Assembly (NCBI GenBank): GCA_949297805.1
Contig: CASFTG010000001.1
Location: forward strand, 62,001 to 126,000
Direction: 5' to 3'
DNA: 64,000 bases
From: an uncultured bacterium
Lineage (GTDB): Bacteria > Bacillota_I > Bacilli_A > RFN20 > CAG-826
The translations under genes were made by a program, and so were the position numbers. Every line of letters begins with the position of its first letter. Position 1 is the stretch's first letter. The notes below the pieces were generated by a model, which did no database searches, was not told the DNA's origin, and saw only the letters and a list, made by a program, of their open reading frames with translations. Shown here piece after piece: positions 15,379 through 25,038 of this stretch.

Positions 15379-18084
15379 TTATTCCGCGACCCGGGTGAAC
15401 GGGAGGAGGTTGTAATAGCTTTCCTCATCTAACGAGCCGATGATGGGATAGTACTCGGCCGACCATTCCGATTCGGACGTGATGGTGCAATACATGCAGA
15501 GGGACAGGCTATCTTCACCCGGCAGGTATTCGAATTCCATCGAGATCTGGTCGGCGGTGTAGTCGAAGGGGTCCCCGGTGGTCTCCATGGCATAGACCTT
15601 GGCAATCAAGCTGCCGTGGTCATATTCATAGTAGATTGAGTAGGTGTCGGTATAGGTGCCGGCATCGACGGTGATGGTCCCTTTCTTCGGGGCGGTGTAG
15701 TAGTCCTCGTTGTAATCGCCATCATAGGCCTCATCGGTCAATTCGATGGTGTAATCTCCCCAATCGTCGGAAGCGGTCCAACTGCCGGTCGGCAAGGCGG
15801 AAGCGGGCAGGACGGTGATGGTGAGGTAGTAGCCATTGGCGAAGGAGCTGGAGGTCGTGTCCATCCAGTCGGAGCGGATCCGGACTAGGACGTCGGTCGG
15901 CTCGGTGATGTTGGCGGTAGCCGGCGAGGAAACAGTGAGCTGCTTATTCGCGGTCGATTCGACGGTCAGGATGTTGGCGTAGGTTGGGTCGACTTCGGCG
16001 GTGAAGACGCAGGGCGCGCTGTCGGGGGTGACGATGACGCCATACGACTCAGTGGTGCCGACGTAGATCGAGGCTGAGCTGGTCGAGGTGACCATCGCGT
16101 TGCTGGTCCAGTCGAGGGAGAAGCTATGGAACTTCTTGGTGGCCGAGACTTGGATTTCGACATCGTGCTGGACGCCGCTGCTCTTGGTGTGGTTGGTGAG
16201 GGTGACGGTCGCGGTGCCGATGCCGACGCAGGTCATCTCGTTGTAGGCGTCATAGACGGTCTTGGTGATGATGCTGTCATCGCTGGATTCGGTCGGGGCG
16301 TATTGCCAGAGGTCAAGGGCGGTCGAGGGAGCGAACTCAACGGTGGCGTTCTCCAATTCATCATCGTCGTTGGCGGTGCTGACGGCGACTTTGTCGTCGT
16401 AATGGAGGACGTTGTTGGTTCCGGTGTCGGCGACGCCGGCTTCAGCATTGTAGAAGCGGACCTTGGTGAACTCCTGGATGAAGTAATCATCAGGGTTGAA
16501 GGTCGAGGGGAGGGCCGATTCGACGGTGCCATCGTAGGTATAGGTGGCGGCGATGGTCTTAGCGACGGTGCCGGCGGCTCCGTTAGTGGGGGCATGGGAG
16601 GTGAAGTTCCACTCATCCTCGCCATAGGAGGTCTCGGTGTAATCCACGCCGGTCAATTCGCCTTTGGCAGTGAAGGTGAGGGTCACGTCGAAGATGACGC
16701 CTTCGTGATGTTCGCTGGTGTAGGTGCCTTCGCTGGAGTTGTATTCGACGACGGTGTCAAGGTCGGTGGTGAAGCCAGTATCGGTCTTGGTCGAGCTGAC
16801 GTTGATCTTCGAATAGGAGACCTCGTCGTTGCTCTCCGAGTCAACGCCGACGCGGTAGGCGTACATCAAATCGTATTCCATCAAGCTCATCTGATGCGGG
16901 ATGGTGTTGAGTTCGTGCATCGCGTTGGCGGTCGATTTGGTGAAGCGGCCTTCCTCATTGACGTCATCGATATCGTAACGGACCGAGAAGCCGGTGTTGG
17001 AACGGTTGCTTAGACGATAGGGATCGTCATTGCCTTCACCCGGGGTATAAGTATCGGCGACGATGAATTGCTTAGTTTCGTCATCATAATGCTTATAGAC
17101 GAAGTAATCGCGGTTGGTGCCGTTGTCCTTAACGGTCAAATAGGTCGTGTCATCGGCGTACTTATGCATCGCGATGGTGTTGTTGATGGTGTCATCTTTG
17201 ATTTTGACCTCCATCGCGGTGAGGTTATCGGTGTTGATGGTCGAGGTGCTGCGGATCGAGCCGTCGAAGAGGCTATAAAGCTGATCGGCGTTGGAGGGCA
17301 GGGTATCGACGTTGGTCCGGCGGACATAGCAAGGACGCTCAGCCGCGGGATCGTAGAAGAAGTCATAAGTGGCGCCTGAGGCGATCTGGAGGTTCTGGTC
17401 CGACGGGTTGGAGGGCGAGGAGTAGATGAAGGTGATGTTGGCGAAGCACTTCCGCTCATCGACGGAGGCGACGTCAAGCTTGGTCTTGTTCCCGTCTTCG
17501 CCGGTGACCTGATAGGAGAACTTGGCCATGTCGGCGGTGGTGTTGACCGCGACCCCTTTGGCTTCGTAAATACCGGTTTCTGGGTTGAGGGTCAAAGCCG
17601 CGACCACATCGCCGACTAAAGTGATGTCGCCTTTGACTTCGACATTGGGCTCGACCATGACCGATTGATTCGGCATGACGAAGGTATAGGTCTTGCCATC
17701 ATCGGCGCTGGTGCATTCGATGGTCTTGGAGCCAGCGACGACATTAATTCCCAATAAGGTATAGCCGGATTCGACTTTTTCGACGGTGATGGTAACCGTT
17801 TCCCCTTCGGCGGCCTTGGTTTTATCCAAGATAATTGTAACGCCGGTTTTGCTGCTGAGGCGGATGGCGTAGGTGTCGACAGGATCGACGGTCGAGCCGC
17901 CGCCGGAATTGGAATCACTGCCAGTTTGGCTATCTGACGAGCCCGAATTGGTTTGCGATCCGCCGGTATTGCTATTCTCCGTCGTGCCGCTTGGGGTCGA
18001 GCTAGAGGAATCGGTTGGCTGGTTGCAACCGACCAGCAAGAAAGCCGCAGCTAGGATAGCAAGGGACTTGTTAGGTCTTTTCAT
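15379..18084 (-). CDS. Large secreted lipoprotein, paralogue of the 25.8-28.4 kb protein
   Basis: This 901-residue protein has signal MKRPNKSLAILAAAF with lipobox LVGC (Cys20), then a Ser/Gly/Thr/Asn-rich linker to about residue 70. The first folded part resembles a bacterial-repeat beta domain (GETVTITV ... FVMPNQSV). The rest is a long chain of beta-rich segments. Similarity to the 861-residue protein at 25816 extends over most of the length: both have GATYDF-YD, DTLP-N, YDLMYAY and a matching LDL...SSD segment. I know no function; surface adhesion or glycan/protein binding would be typical. The ATG has AAAGGAGTG upstream with long spacing, and a good TTGACA (18141-18146, minus) lies further upstream. 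The gene is divergent from the next lipoprotein operon. Confidence 0.82.
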   Translation of the reverse strand: MKRPNKSLAILAAAFLLVGCNQPTDSSSSTPSGTTENSNTGGSQTNSGSSDSQTGSDSNSGGGSTVDPVDTYAIRLSSKTGVTIILDKTKAAEGETVTITVEKVESGYTLLGINVVAGSKTIECTSADDGKTYTFVMPNQSVMVEPNVEVKGDITLVGDVVAALTLNPETGIYEAKGVAVNTTADMAKFSYQVTGEDGNKTKLDVASVDERKCFANITFIYSSPSNPSDQNLQIASGATYDFFYDPAAERPCYVRRTNVDTLPSNADQLYSLFDGSIRSTSTINTDNLTAMEVKIKDDTINNTIAMHKYADDTTYLTVKDNGTNRDYFVYKHYDDETKQFIVADTYTPGEGNDDPYRLSNRSNTGFSVRYDIDDVNEEGRFTKSTANAMHELNTIPHQMSLMEYDLMYAYRVGVDSESNDEVSYSKINVSSTKTDTGFTTDLDTVVEYNSSEGTYTSEHHEGVIFDVTLTFTAKGELTGVDYTETSYGEDEWNFTSHAPTNGAAGTVAKTIAATYTYDGTVESALPSTFNPDDYFIQEFTKVRFYNAEAGVADTGTNNVLHYDDKVAVSTANDDDELENATVEFAPSTALDLWQYAPTESSDDSIITKTVYDAYNEMTCVGIGTATVTLTNHTKSSGVQHDVEIQVSATKKFHSFSLDWTSNAMVTSTSSASIYVGTTESYGVIVTPDSAPCVFTAEVDPTYANILTVESTANKQLTVSSPATANITEPTDVLVRIRSDWMDTTSSSFANGYYLTITVLPASALPTGSWTASDDWGDYTIELTDEAYDGDYNEDYYTAPKKGTITVDAGTYTDTYSIYYEYDHGSLIAKVYAMETTGDPFDYTADQISMEFEYLPGEDSLSLCMYCTITSESEWSAEYYPIIGSLDEESYYNLLPFTRVAE

Positions 18085-18377
18085 GTGCTGAATTTCACTC
18101 CTTTAAAAATCGCGCTCTATGATGGAAGCGAAATCAAATTTGTCAAATGTTTTTCCTCGCGCGCCTATATTTATTAATTTAGGATTAAAAAAAGTTTAGT
18201 GGCGTCAATGGTAGTTGGAGACCCTGTTGATCGTGATTAAATTATCGATTACCATCGCTATATTATTCGATTGATTCGAGACTTTTGTTAGAAGTCAATC
18301 AAAATACGAAAAATAACTTGTACAAAACGGGTCGAACCATATAATGAGCCCATCTTTCAAAGCGAAAGGAGAAAAAT
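18085..18377. promoter_or_regulatory. Divergent promoter region between lipoprotein operons
   Basis: A 293-bp A+T-rich gap. Plus strand: TTGTAC (18318-18323), 16-bp spacer, TATAAT (18340-18345), then AAAGGAG before ATG 18378. Minus strand: TTGACA (18141-18146) with only a weak -10 about 17 bp on. The middle (18225-18290) holds several CGATT/ATCGATT repeats that could be regulator sites. No open frame of note is seen. Confidence 0.65.
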
Positions 18378-20474
18378 ATGAGCAAAAAATCACGGTTGCT
18401 CGTCCTCACGGCTGGACTCATCGGCATAGCCGGCACGGTCGGCGTGGCAACTGGTTGCACGTCCACGCCTTCCGAACTCGGAGGCCCGGTCGGGGTGGGG
18501 GAGGACAGTGTTGCCCCAGCCGACCCTTTAACCATTTCCGTCGATGTCGATGAGCGAATCGATGTTGAGGTGGCGCCCTCGGCGAAAGCGGGCAACATCG
18601 TCGATGTCAAATTGGATTATGACGAGGACCTCGTCACGATTTCCGCGGTTAACATCAATGGAACGGGGAAAGCCGCCCAGGTCGATACCTTCGATTATTA
18701 TTTCGAAATGCCCGCCGTCGCGGTTACTTTAACCGTTGAGGCGACGATTCGGGGTGAGTTCGAATTGGTGAATCTTAATCCGAACGTCGAACTTTATAAC
18801 GTTCCCGAACTAGGATTCCGGGCGGGGGAAGCGGTCACCTTCTCCCTTGGGTTACCAGTCGATAGCCCTTATACCCTCACTGACGTTGAGATTGGGGCTT
18901 TGAATGAGGATGGCACCGCCATCGCGACGCCGATCGATTACACCGTCGCCGGCAATGTCTATAGCTTTACCGCTCCCGAAGGCCTGACCGCCGATGTCGG
19001 GGTTTTGGCGGGCACCGAGGTCAAACTCTTTGCCATCAGTAGAGAGATTGACGATGTGGACGATAAAAATATCGGTAACATTTATGAAATCGTCGGCGAA
19101 GAAAGGACCGATGTGACTTATTCTGGCTTTGCCTATTATGGCAGCACCATCGAAGTCCAATTGAAGGACACCGATTCGGCGATTGCAAAAGGTGTTCGGA
19201 TCGTCGAGACCGGCGAGGAAATCATGCTGGAAGAAGGAGCGACTTCGGTTACTTTCACTATGCCGGCGAAGAACGTCCATCTTCAATCGATCGTCGATAT
19301 CAACTACATTCCCATCGAGATTCAGCAAGGCGAGCATGTTACTGGCGTCTTGAAACGGGTCGATGAAGAGACTGGCGAATTGGTCGCCATCGGCGAAGAA
19401 GGGGCGGTTCCGAACGAATATATCTACTTCGACTACACGACCGATGACGAGAACTTCAAGCCCTATGACGTCAAAATCAGCTACAAGTCTATTTATGGAT
19501 CGAATGACAACTTAACTTCGACCGTTGATTCGGATTACGGGCTGCCGCGTTTCCGGATGGTGAATGGCTCCGAATTCAAACTAACCTTCGTTGAGGCGGA
19601 GAAGCAAACCATTACCTTGCATAGTTCGACTAATCTTGAACTGAGCACTTATTACAACGTGGATGAAGAGTATGTCGCCACCAGCACGGCCTTCCAAGGC
19701 GAGGATGTCTATGTTTTGGTCAAGGACAAGTCGGCTAATAAGGATACTGAGATGCTCAGTTTGGAGATTTCCTATGTCGATGCCGAAGGAGTTGCTCAAT
19801 CGATTACTGCTTCGTCTGCTGGCTACGCGAGCGAAGGTGAACAGTATTTCGCCTTCGAGATGAAAGACGGCACCGATTACTCAATTTCCGTCTATGAATT
19901 GGAACCCGGCAAATACGCCGGAAAATCTTTTGTCGGAACCTACAATTATCGTGGCGAACTTTGGGGCTCTTACACGGATAGAAGCACTTACAGCGGTTCC
20001 TATACCATTGACGAGGATGGGTTGATCGACGCTAATATCGAAGAGCATATTCTTTCTATCACGGAAATCGCAGGCGGTGGACTTCTCACGCTGACCAATG
20101 GGCAAAAAGCCTTCTATGGGGAAGACTTCTTTGTCACCGGGTATAACAAAAATTGGACCAATAATGACGTTTACATCCATTATCGGGGCGATGCTGGTCA
20201 AACCATCAATGTTCGCACCGTTTTGGCGGTGACTGATGGCGAAGACGTCGAAGAGGGGATTGGTTTCTACCAGATCTATTCGACCGCGGATGACGTCGAA
20301 ACCCCGTTGGTTAACTTCATCATCGATTACGGCAATAGGACTGCGATTGTGAACGAAGTTGAATACGTCACCACTGATGGGACGGCCTATCAGAATGCGA
20401 CCACCTTCACCGTTAAGTCCGCAGGAACAGTCCTGGGGACCTACCTTGACGGAACCTACACCGTCGCCGAGTAG
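18378..20474 (+). CDS. Large secreted lipoprotein, paralogue of the next gene
   Basis: This 698-residue protein has lipobox ATGC after a hydrophobic signal, with a short linker. It contains beta-rich repeats ending in FxMPA-xVxLxV (for example YYFEMPAVAVTLTV and VTFTMPAKNVHLQS), a signature also seen in its neighbours and reminiscent of listeria-bacteroides-type or InlB-B repeats. The C-terminal part (KSFVGTYNYRG onward) aligns with the FLGYPFVGSYLGD part of the 975-residue protein downstream, and IVETGEEIMLEEGATS aligns with IVETGLTVELKDGASS. No enzyme motif is visible. First gene of an operon with a clear sigma-A promoter and AAAGGAG ribosome site. Function unknown; outer-surface location inferred. 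Confidence 0.8.
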   Translation: MSKKSRLLVLTAGLIGIAGTVGVATGCTSTPSELGGPVGVGEDSVAPADPLTISVDVDERIDVEVAPSAKAGNIVDVKLDYDEDLVTISAVNINGTGKAAQVDTFDYYFEMPAVAVTLTVEATIRGEFELVNLNPNVELYNVPELGFRAGEAVTFSLGLPVDSPYTLTDVEIGALNEDGTAIATPIDYTVAGNVYSFTAPEGLTADVGVLAGTEVKLFAISREIDDVDDKNIGNIYEIVGEERTDVTYSGFAYYGSTIEVQLKDTDSAIAKGVRIVETGEEIMLEEGATSVTFTMPAKNVHLQSIVDINYIPIEIQQGEHVTGVLKRVDEETGELVAIGEEGAVPNEYIYFDYTTDDENFKPYDVKISYKSIYGSNDNLTSTVDSDYGLPRFRMVNGSEFKLTFVEAEKQTITLHSSTNLELSTYYNVDEEYVATSTAFQGEDVYVLVKDKSANKDTEMLSLEISYVDAEGVAQSITASSAGYASEGEQYFAFEMKDGTDYSISVYELEPGKYAGKSFVGTYNYRGELWGSYTDRSTYSGSYTIDEDGLIDANIEEHILSITEIAGGGLLTLTNGQKAFYGEDFFVTGYNKNWTNNDVYIHYRGDAGQTINVRTVLAVTDGEDVEEGIGFYQIYSTADDVETPLVNFIIDYGNRTAIVNEVEYVTTDGTAYQNATTFTVKSAGTVLGTYLDGTYTVAE

Positions 20475-20491
20475 AAAAGAGGTACTAAACA

Positions 20492-23419
20492 ATGAAAAAC
20501 AATAGCAAATTGCTGCTTTCCCTCCTCTTGATGTCCGGCCTCACCCTCGGTGGGTGCGACCACCCGGGAAACAGTTCGTCGACTAGCGAGCAGACTCCTC
20601 CGACCAGTGACACCAACACTGGCTCTGGCAGTTCGGAAAGCTCATCGTCTTCCTCGAGTTCCAGTTCAACTCCGACTCCAACGGTCTCAGTCGAGATCGC
20701 GACCCCGGCTTCCACCGAAATTGAGGTCGGGAAGACATTGCAACTTTCCGCGACCATCACCAATGGAACTGATGGCGCCAAGGCCACCTGGTCCACGAGC
20801 GACGCCTCCATCGCCACCGTCTCGGCCGATGGCTTGGTCACCGGCGTCAAGGCCGGCAAGGTCACAATCACCGCCGCCTATGGCGGGGCGGCCGACACCA
20901 TCGAGTTGACCATCAAGGAAGCGGCTCCGGTCCTCTCGGTCGAGATCGCCGCCCCGGCCTCCACGGAAATCGAGGTCGGCAAGACCCTTCAGCTCACCGC
21001 GACCGTCGCCAACGGCCCGACCGACGCAAAGGCCACTTGGACCACCAGTGATGCCGCGATTGCCACCGTCTCGGCCGAGGGCCTGGTCACTGGTATTAAG
21101 GTCGGAACCGTTACTATCACTGCGGCCTATGGTGGGGTTAGTGATTCTATCGCCTTAACCATCAAGGAACCGCCGGTCCCGACTTATGCCATTTCTGTCG
21201 TTGCTGATGCGGGCATCACCACTTCCCTCCCCGAGAAGTCGGCGGCGGGCAAGACCGTTCATTTCCGCCTCACCTACGATGCGGCTAAATTGACCATCAC
21301 CTCTGTCAAGGCCAATGGCTTGGCCTGCGGCTTAGATCCGGATGGCACCTACTACTTCGTCATGCCGGAAACCGCCGTGACCGTCACCATCACTTCGACC
21401 GCCGTCGTCTCCCAGACCACGACGACCATCAAAAACGAAACCGCGGAAGTGGCGGACATCATCGGCTTAGGCTCGACCGCGGTTGTCGGTTCGACCGCCG
21501 AGTTCTACCTCGTGATGAAGCCAGGGTTTACTTTCGATTCGCTGAGCATTAAGTCCAGCGGGTTCATCGATGCCCCGGTCGACTATGAGACCAAGACGGT
21601 TGAGGGCAAGACCGTTTACAGTTTCACTGTTCCTTCGGGGGAAATCGTCATCCACGTGAATGCTTCCCGTTCCAGCTCCAAGCTCACCTACGACGATGAG
21701 TACATCTACAACATTTATCAGACCAAGGTCGGTTCGGATACCCGTGAATCGTGCAATTACGATATCGCGGAGTTCGGCGCCGACGTTGAGGTCCAGCTCC
21801 GGAGCACCACGACCGCTAAGGTCAAGGGGATCAAGATCGTTGAGACTGGACTGACGGTTGAACTGAAGGATGGGGCGAGCTCCATCCACTTCACGATGCC
21901 GTCGCGCTCAATCACGATCGAAGTCCTGACCGAGGTTTATTATCGTTACTTCGAGGTCATCAATTCCGAACATCTCTCGATTCAAACTTTCGTTGAGGAT
22001 GAGAATGGGGAACCGACCGTTGTTGCTGGCGGTAAGGCGTTGGCGGGCGAGACGGTCTACGTCAAGGTCAATGGCGTCTCTGACTCCGTCGGCATCAATA
22101 CCTTGGTTATGCATAACCCTGAAGCCGAATATAGTTATCAGGAGAACGTTGATTTGCTTGAGGATGGGCCGAACGCCGAGGGCTATTACACCTTCGAGAT
22201 GCCCGAAACTGATAACGGCGTCACCATCACCGTCACCGAGAAAGACCTGACTGCCTTCCTTGGCTATCCGTTTGTCGGATCATATCTTGGCGACAATATC
22301 TGTGGGACTAGCGCTTCGACTGGCAAGACCGTAGGGACTTCCAATTACAGTTTCACCATTGATGGAGCCGGCGACTTCTACCGGGGTTCTGAACGTACCA
22401 TCGTCAGCGCTACCTCGACCACGGGCCCTGGCATCGCATATTTGGAAGAGGAAGGAAGCGACAGCGATCTCTTCGCCTATTCTAGCGACGGCAAGATCAT
22501 CTTCTCCCATTACAATTTCGGCAGTTTAACCTCTGACGACAACCTCTTTGCCGTCAAGATGCAAAGCCCCGACGACGATCCATCGCTCTACACCATGGAC
22601 TATGAGATCTTTGGCAATAAGAGCTATGTGGCCGTCCAGTATTACCGGGATGGCGTTGAGTATGCTGCGGCCTTTGTTGATTACCATGGCAAGACGCTCA
22701 ATCCTCACTATAACCTCGACGTTGACTTCGAGTTCCTCGATGGTACCACCAAAATCACTGATACGATGGCTCATTACTACGTCAAAGATAGCGAAGGCAA
22801 CACTCTTTGCGAAGTCTCTTCGACTGGTACCGGTGGGCAAAATAACCGTGTTATCTTAGACGGGCTGCAGGGTACCTATGCCGCAGCGGCTGGGGATACC
22901 TACAATCTTGGCGACCTCGTTCTTGATGGCGCTGGACAGGCAACCCTAGGCGAAACCATCTCTGCCTCTTACAAGGTTGATGAAAGCGGGAACATTTCCA
23001 TCACCTCGGGCAAAGATACCTATGTCATCTCTTTGGATGCTACGGCGAAGACCTACACTATCGTTGAGCACACCGTCGCGGAGAATGAGTTCATCGGCAA
23101 CACCTATAGCGGCCAATTTATTGACGGCTGGGATGAGACCAATCTTGCTTCGATTGTCTTCTACGACGCCTCGACCTGCTATTTCACTATTACCGGTCCG
23201 AGCGGTCAGCCGGTTTATGTTCCGAACACCGCTAACCAAGGCATCCCGCAGTCATACACCATCAGCGGTTCGACCATCACCGTCAACGCCAAAGGGCAGT
23301 CGGGCGAAGACCTGACCGTGACCTTGACGATCAACGATGATGGGACACTTACGATCGATGGCAACGTTTCCTCCTTCTATCTAACTGGCGGCACGGTCTT
23401 GGCAAAACAAGCCGCCTAA
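20492..23419 (+). CDS. Large secreted lipoprotein with two Big_2 domains
   Basis: This 975-residue protein has lipobox LGGC (Cys22) and a linker with a run of ten Ser (about 51-59). Two near-identical bacterial Ig-like (Big_2) domains follow at about 65-145 and 148-228; each has the ATWSTSDASIATVS-type core and the GLVTG motif. The remainder resembles the 698-residue paralogue upstream, with extra repeats at the end (FIGNTYSGQF near 870). Big_2 domains act as stalks or binding modules on surface proteins. It lies 17 nt after the previous stop with AGAGGT as ribosome site. A strong terminator follows. No catalytic motif seen. Confidence 0.85.
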   Translation: MKNNSKLLLSLLLMSGLTLGGCDHPGNSSSTSEQTPPTSDTNTGSGSSESSSSSSSSSSTPTPTVSVEIATPASTEIEVGKTLQLSATITNGTDGAKATWSTSDASIATVSADGLVTGVKAGKVTITAAYGGAADTIELTIKEAAPVLSVEIAAPASTEIEVGKTLQLTATVANGPTDAKATWTTSDAAIATVSAEGLVTGIKVGTVTITAAYGGVSDSIALTIKEPPVPTYAISVVADAGITTSLPEKSAAGKTVHFRLTYDAAKLTITSVKANGLACGLDPDGTYYFVMPETAVTVTITSTAVVSQTTTTIKNETAEVADIIGLGSTAVVGSTAEFYLVMKPGFTFDSLSIKSSGFIDAPVDYETKTVEGKTVYSFTVPSGEIVIHVNASRSSSKLTYDDEYIYNIYQTKVGSDTRESCNYDIAEFGADVEVQLRSTTTAKVKGIKIVETGLTVELKDGASSIHFTMPSRSITIEVLTEVYYRYFEVINSEHLSIQTFVEDENGEPTVVAGGKALAGETVYVKVNGVSDSVGINTLVMHNPEAEYSYQENVDLLEDGPNAEGYYTFEMPETDNGVTITVTEKDLTAFLGYPFVGSYLGDNICGTSASTGKTVGTSNYSFTIDGAGDFYRGSERTIVSATSTTGPGIAYLEEEGSDSDLFAYSSDGKIIFSHYNFGSLTSDDNLFAVKMQSPDDDPSLYTMDYEIFGNKSYVAVQYYRDGVEYAAAFVDYHGKTLNPHYNLDVDFEFLDGTTKITDTMAHYYVKDSEGNTLCEVSSTGTGGQNNRVILDGLQGTYAAAAGDTYNLGDLVLDGAGQATLGETISASYKVDESGNISITSGKDTYVISLDATAKTYTIVEHTVAENEFIGNTYSGQFIDGWDETNLASIVFYDASTCYFTITGPSGQPVYVPNTANQGIPQSYTISGSTITVNAKGQSGEDLTVTLTINDDGTLTIDGNVSSFYLTGGTVLAKQAA
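20684..21172 (+). repeat. Tandem duplication encoding two Big_2 domains
   Basis: Two units of about 240 bp begin near 20684 and 20933. Both encode SVEIA-PASTEIEVGKTLQL and close versions of the rest of the domain, so the duplication appears recent or kept alike by gene conversion. Confidence 0.85.
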
Positions 23420-23433
23420 CAACCTTCATCCCT

Positions 23434-23463
23434 AAAGCCCTCGGTTCTGCCCGGGGGCTTTTA
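23434..23463 (+). terminator. Terminator after the Big_2 lipoprotein gene
   Basis: AAAGCCCTCGG pairs with CCGGGGGCTTT (one G-T) across a short loop, followed by TTTT. Confidence 0.8.
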
Positions 23464-23572
23464 CATTTGTTGCCAGCTTGTTATAAAAGCCAAAAAGACT
23501 TGCTTTTTTTGGAACAACGCTTATTTTTGAGCGGGTCTAAACCCTATAGACATGACTATTCAAGGAGAAAAA

Positions 23573-25018
23573 ATGCGCAAAAGTCTATCCAAAAGCTTCT
23601 TTCTTGGCTTAACGCTGGCTTGCGTTCCCTTAGTTGGCTGTAAGGATAATTCCTCCAGCAGTGGTTCGGAAATCCAGATCGATGTCGATTATTCCTCGGT
23701 AAAGTCGGCGGTCGAATCGATCCAAGGGGCCAACAACTTCACCGTCTCGACCAAAATCGTCGAGAAAATGAACGTCGGGACCGCGGATAATCCGGTTTAC
23801 CAAGAGATCAATACCAGCTTCCATAACTACTACACCTCGAATTATTCCTGGTGTGATTATCCTGATGACGAGGAAGGCTATGCCCAGAAAGGCGGCGAGG
23901 TCTTCCGCCTCAACCTCAATAGCGATGGCGACTTCATCCATTCCGATGCCTATCTAGACGAGGATGGAAACAACCTCACTTCGATTTATGATGCGGTTTA
24001 TAACCCAATCCCCGATATCTCGGTTCTCAATGTGGGCGACGATCCGCTGGTCGCCTCGATCACCAATAAGTCCGCCCGTCTCAATTACATCCATTTCTTG
24101 GAGTTCGGCGACACCTTCTTGACCACCGTTACCTCGTTCAAGGCCTCGGTCGGGGAATCGGAGGGCGAGAAGGCTTTGCTCCTGACCATGGAGAGCAGTG
24201 ACGGCACGACCATCACCTCGACTTTCTCCGATTTCGGCACGACCGCGGTCAAGGATGTCCAAACCTATCTTGACGGGGTCGACAAAGCCGCCGTCTACGA
24301 TGACATCCTCTTAAAGGTCGCCGATGGATTTAAAGGCAACAACTTCACCCGCGATATCAATGAATTGCTGACCTATGAGGATGACCCGGCGATCATCGGG
24401 AAGGAGTTTTATCATCCCGATTATTGGTATGGTGGCTACTATCCTCCTTCATTAGGTGCCATCCAATCCACAGGTTATGTCAGTTTGCCTGAAAAAACGT
24501 ATATTGATCCCGAGACGGGCAAGTCCGCTGAGCTTGATGGGGCGTATATGTTCCGCCTCACCGAGAATATGGATGACCTTTATGCCGTTTATTTGACCGC
24601 CCCGGCCTTCACCACCAACATCTCGAATATGGTCGATATCATGAACTATCCCTCGAAGATGATGATGTGGGAGCACAACTTCCAATTCTTCGAACCTTAT
24701 CAGGACCCGAACTTCAAGTTGGATGGGGATATGTATATCACCTATGATCCCTTGATCATGCGGGATTTCTACGAGATCGCCCAAGTCGAGAACTCGATCC
24801 TCGCCTCGACCTCGATCCTCTCCTGTCTCTTGGTCGATTTGATCCTAGTGGCTGATACCAATGCCGCCGGCAACCTTGAGACGGTCAATTTCCTCTTCGA
24901 TATCCTCCTCAATGGGTCGAACGTCACCCTCCAATTCACCTACCATGATTTTGGGACCACGACCATCCCCTCCCTCGATCAATGGCTTCAAACTTATATT
25001 CACGATAGCAACGCTTGA
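23573..25018 (+). CDS. Secreted lipoprotein with a repeated domain, unknown function
   Basis: This 481-residue protein starts at ATG 23573, chosen because AAGGAG lies 5 nt upstream; an earlier in-frame start would spoil the signal peptide. The signal ends in lipobox LVGC followed by four Ser after a short stretch. The mature part looks like two copies of a domain of roughly 200 residues that begins with a helix plus NFTVST-like strand and ends in F-DFGTT-x6-W/Y (SDFGTTAV near the middle, HDFGTTTIPSLDQWL at the end). The same ending recurs in the 29.1-31.3 kb lipoprotein. The domain plan recalls LolA/LppX-like lipid-binding folds, but that is only a guess. It follows a terminator, so it has its own promoter in 23464-23560, not clearly seen. 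Confidence 0.78.
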   Translation: MRKSLSKSFFLGLTLACVPLVGCKDNSSSSGSEIQIDVDYSSVKSAVESIQGANNFTVSTKIVEKMNVGTADNPVYQEINTSFHNYYTSNYSWCDYPDDEEGYAQKGGEVFRLNLNSDGDFIHSDAYLDEDGNNLTSIYDAVYNPIPDISVLNVGDDPLVASITNKSARLNYIHFLEFGDTFLTTVTSFKASVGESEGEKALLLTMESSDGTTITSTFSDFGTTAVKDVQTYLDGVDKAAVYDDILLKVADGFKGNNFTRDINELLTYEDDPAIIGKEFYHPDYWYGGYYPPSLGAIQSTGYVSLPEKTYIDPETGKSAELDGAYMFRLTENMDDLYAVYLTAPAFTTNISNMVDIMNYPSKMMMWEHNFQFFEPYQDPNFKLDGDMYITYDPLIMRDFYEIAQVENSILASTSILSCLLVDLILVADTNAAGNLETVNFLFDILLNGSNVTLQFTYHDFGTTTIPSLDQWLQTYIHDSNA

Positions 25019-25038
25019 AGATAGAAAGGACTCTTACC

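Noticed and set aside
16126..17013. A 295-codon open frame opposite the 901-residue lipoprotein gene
   Set aside because: Shadow frame with skewed Gly/Val/Asp composition and no ribosome site.
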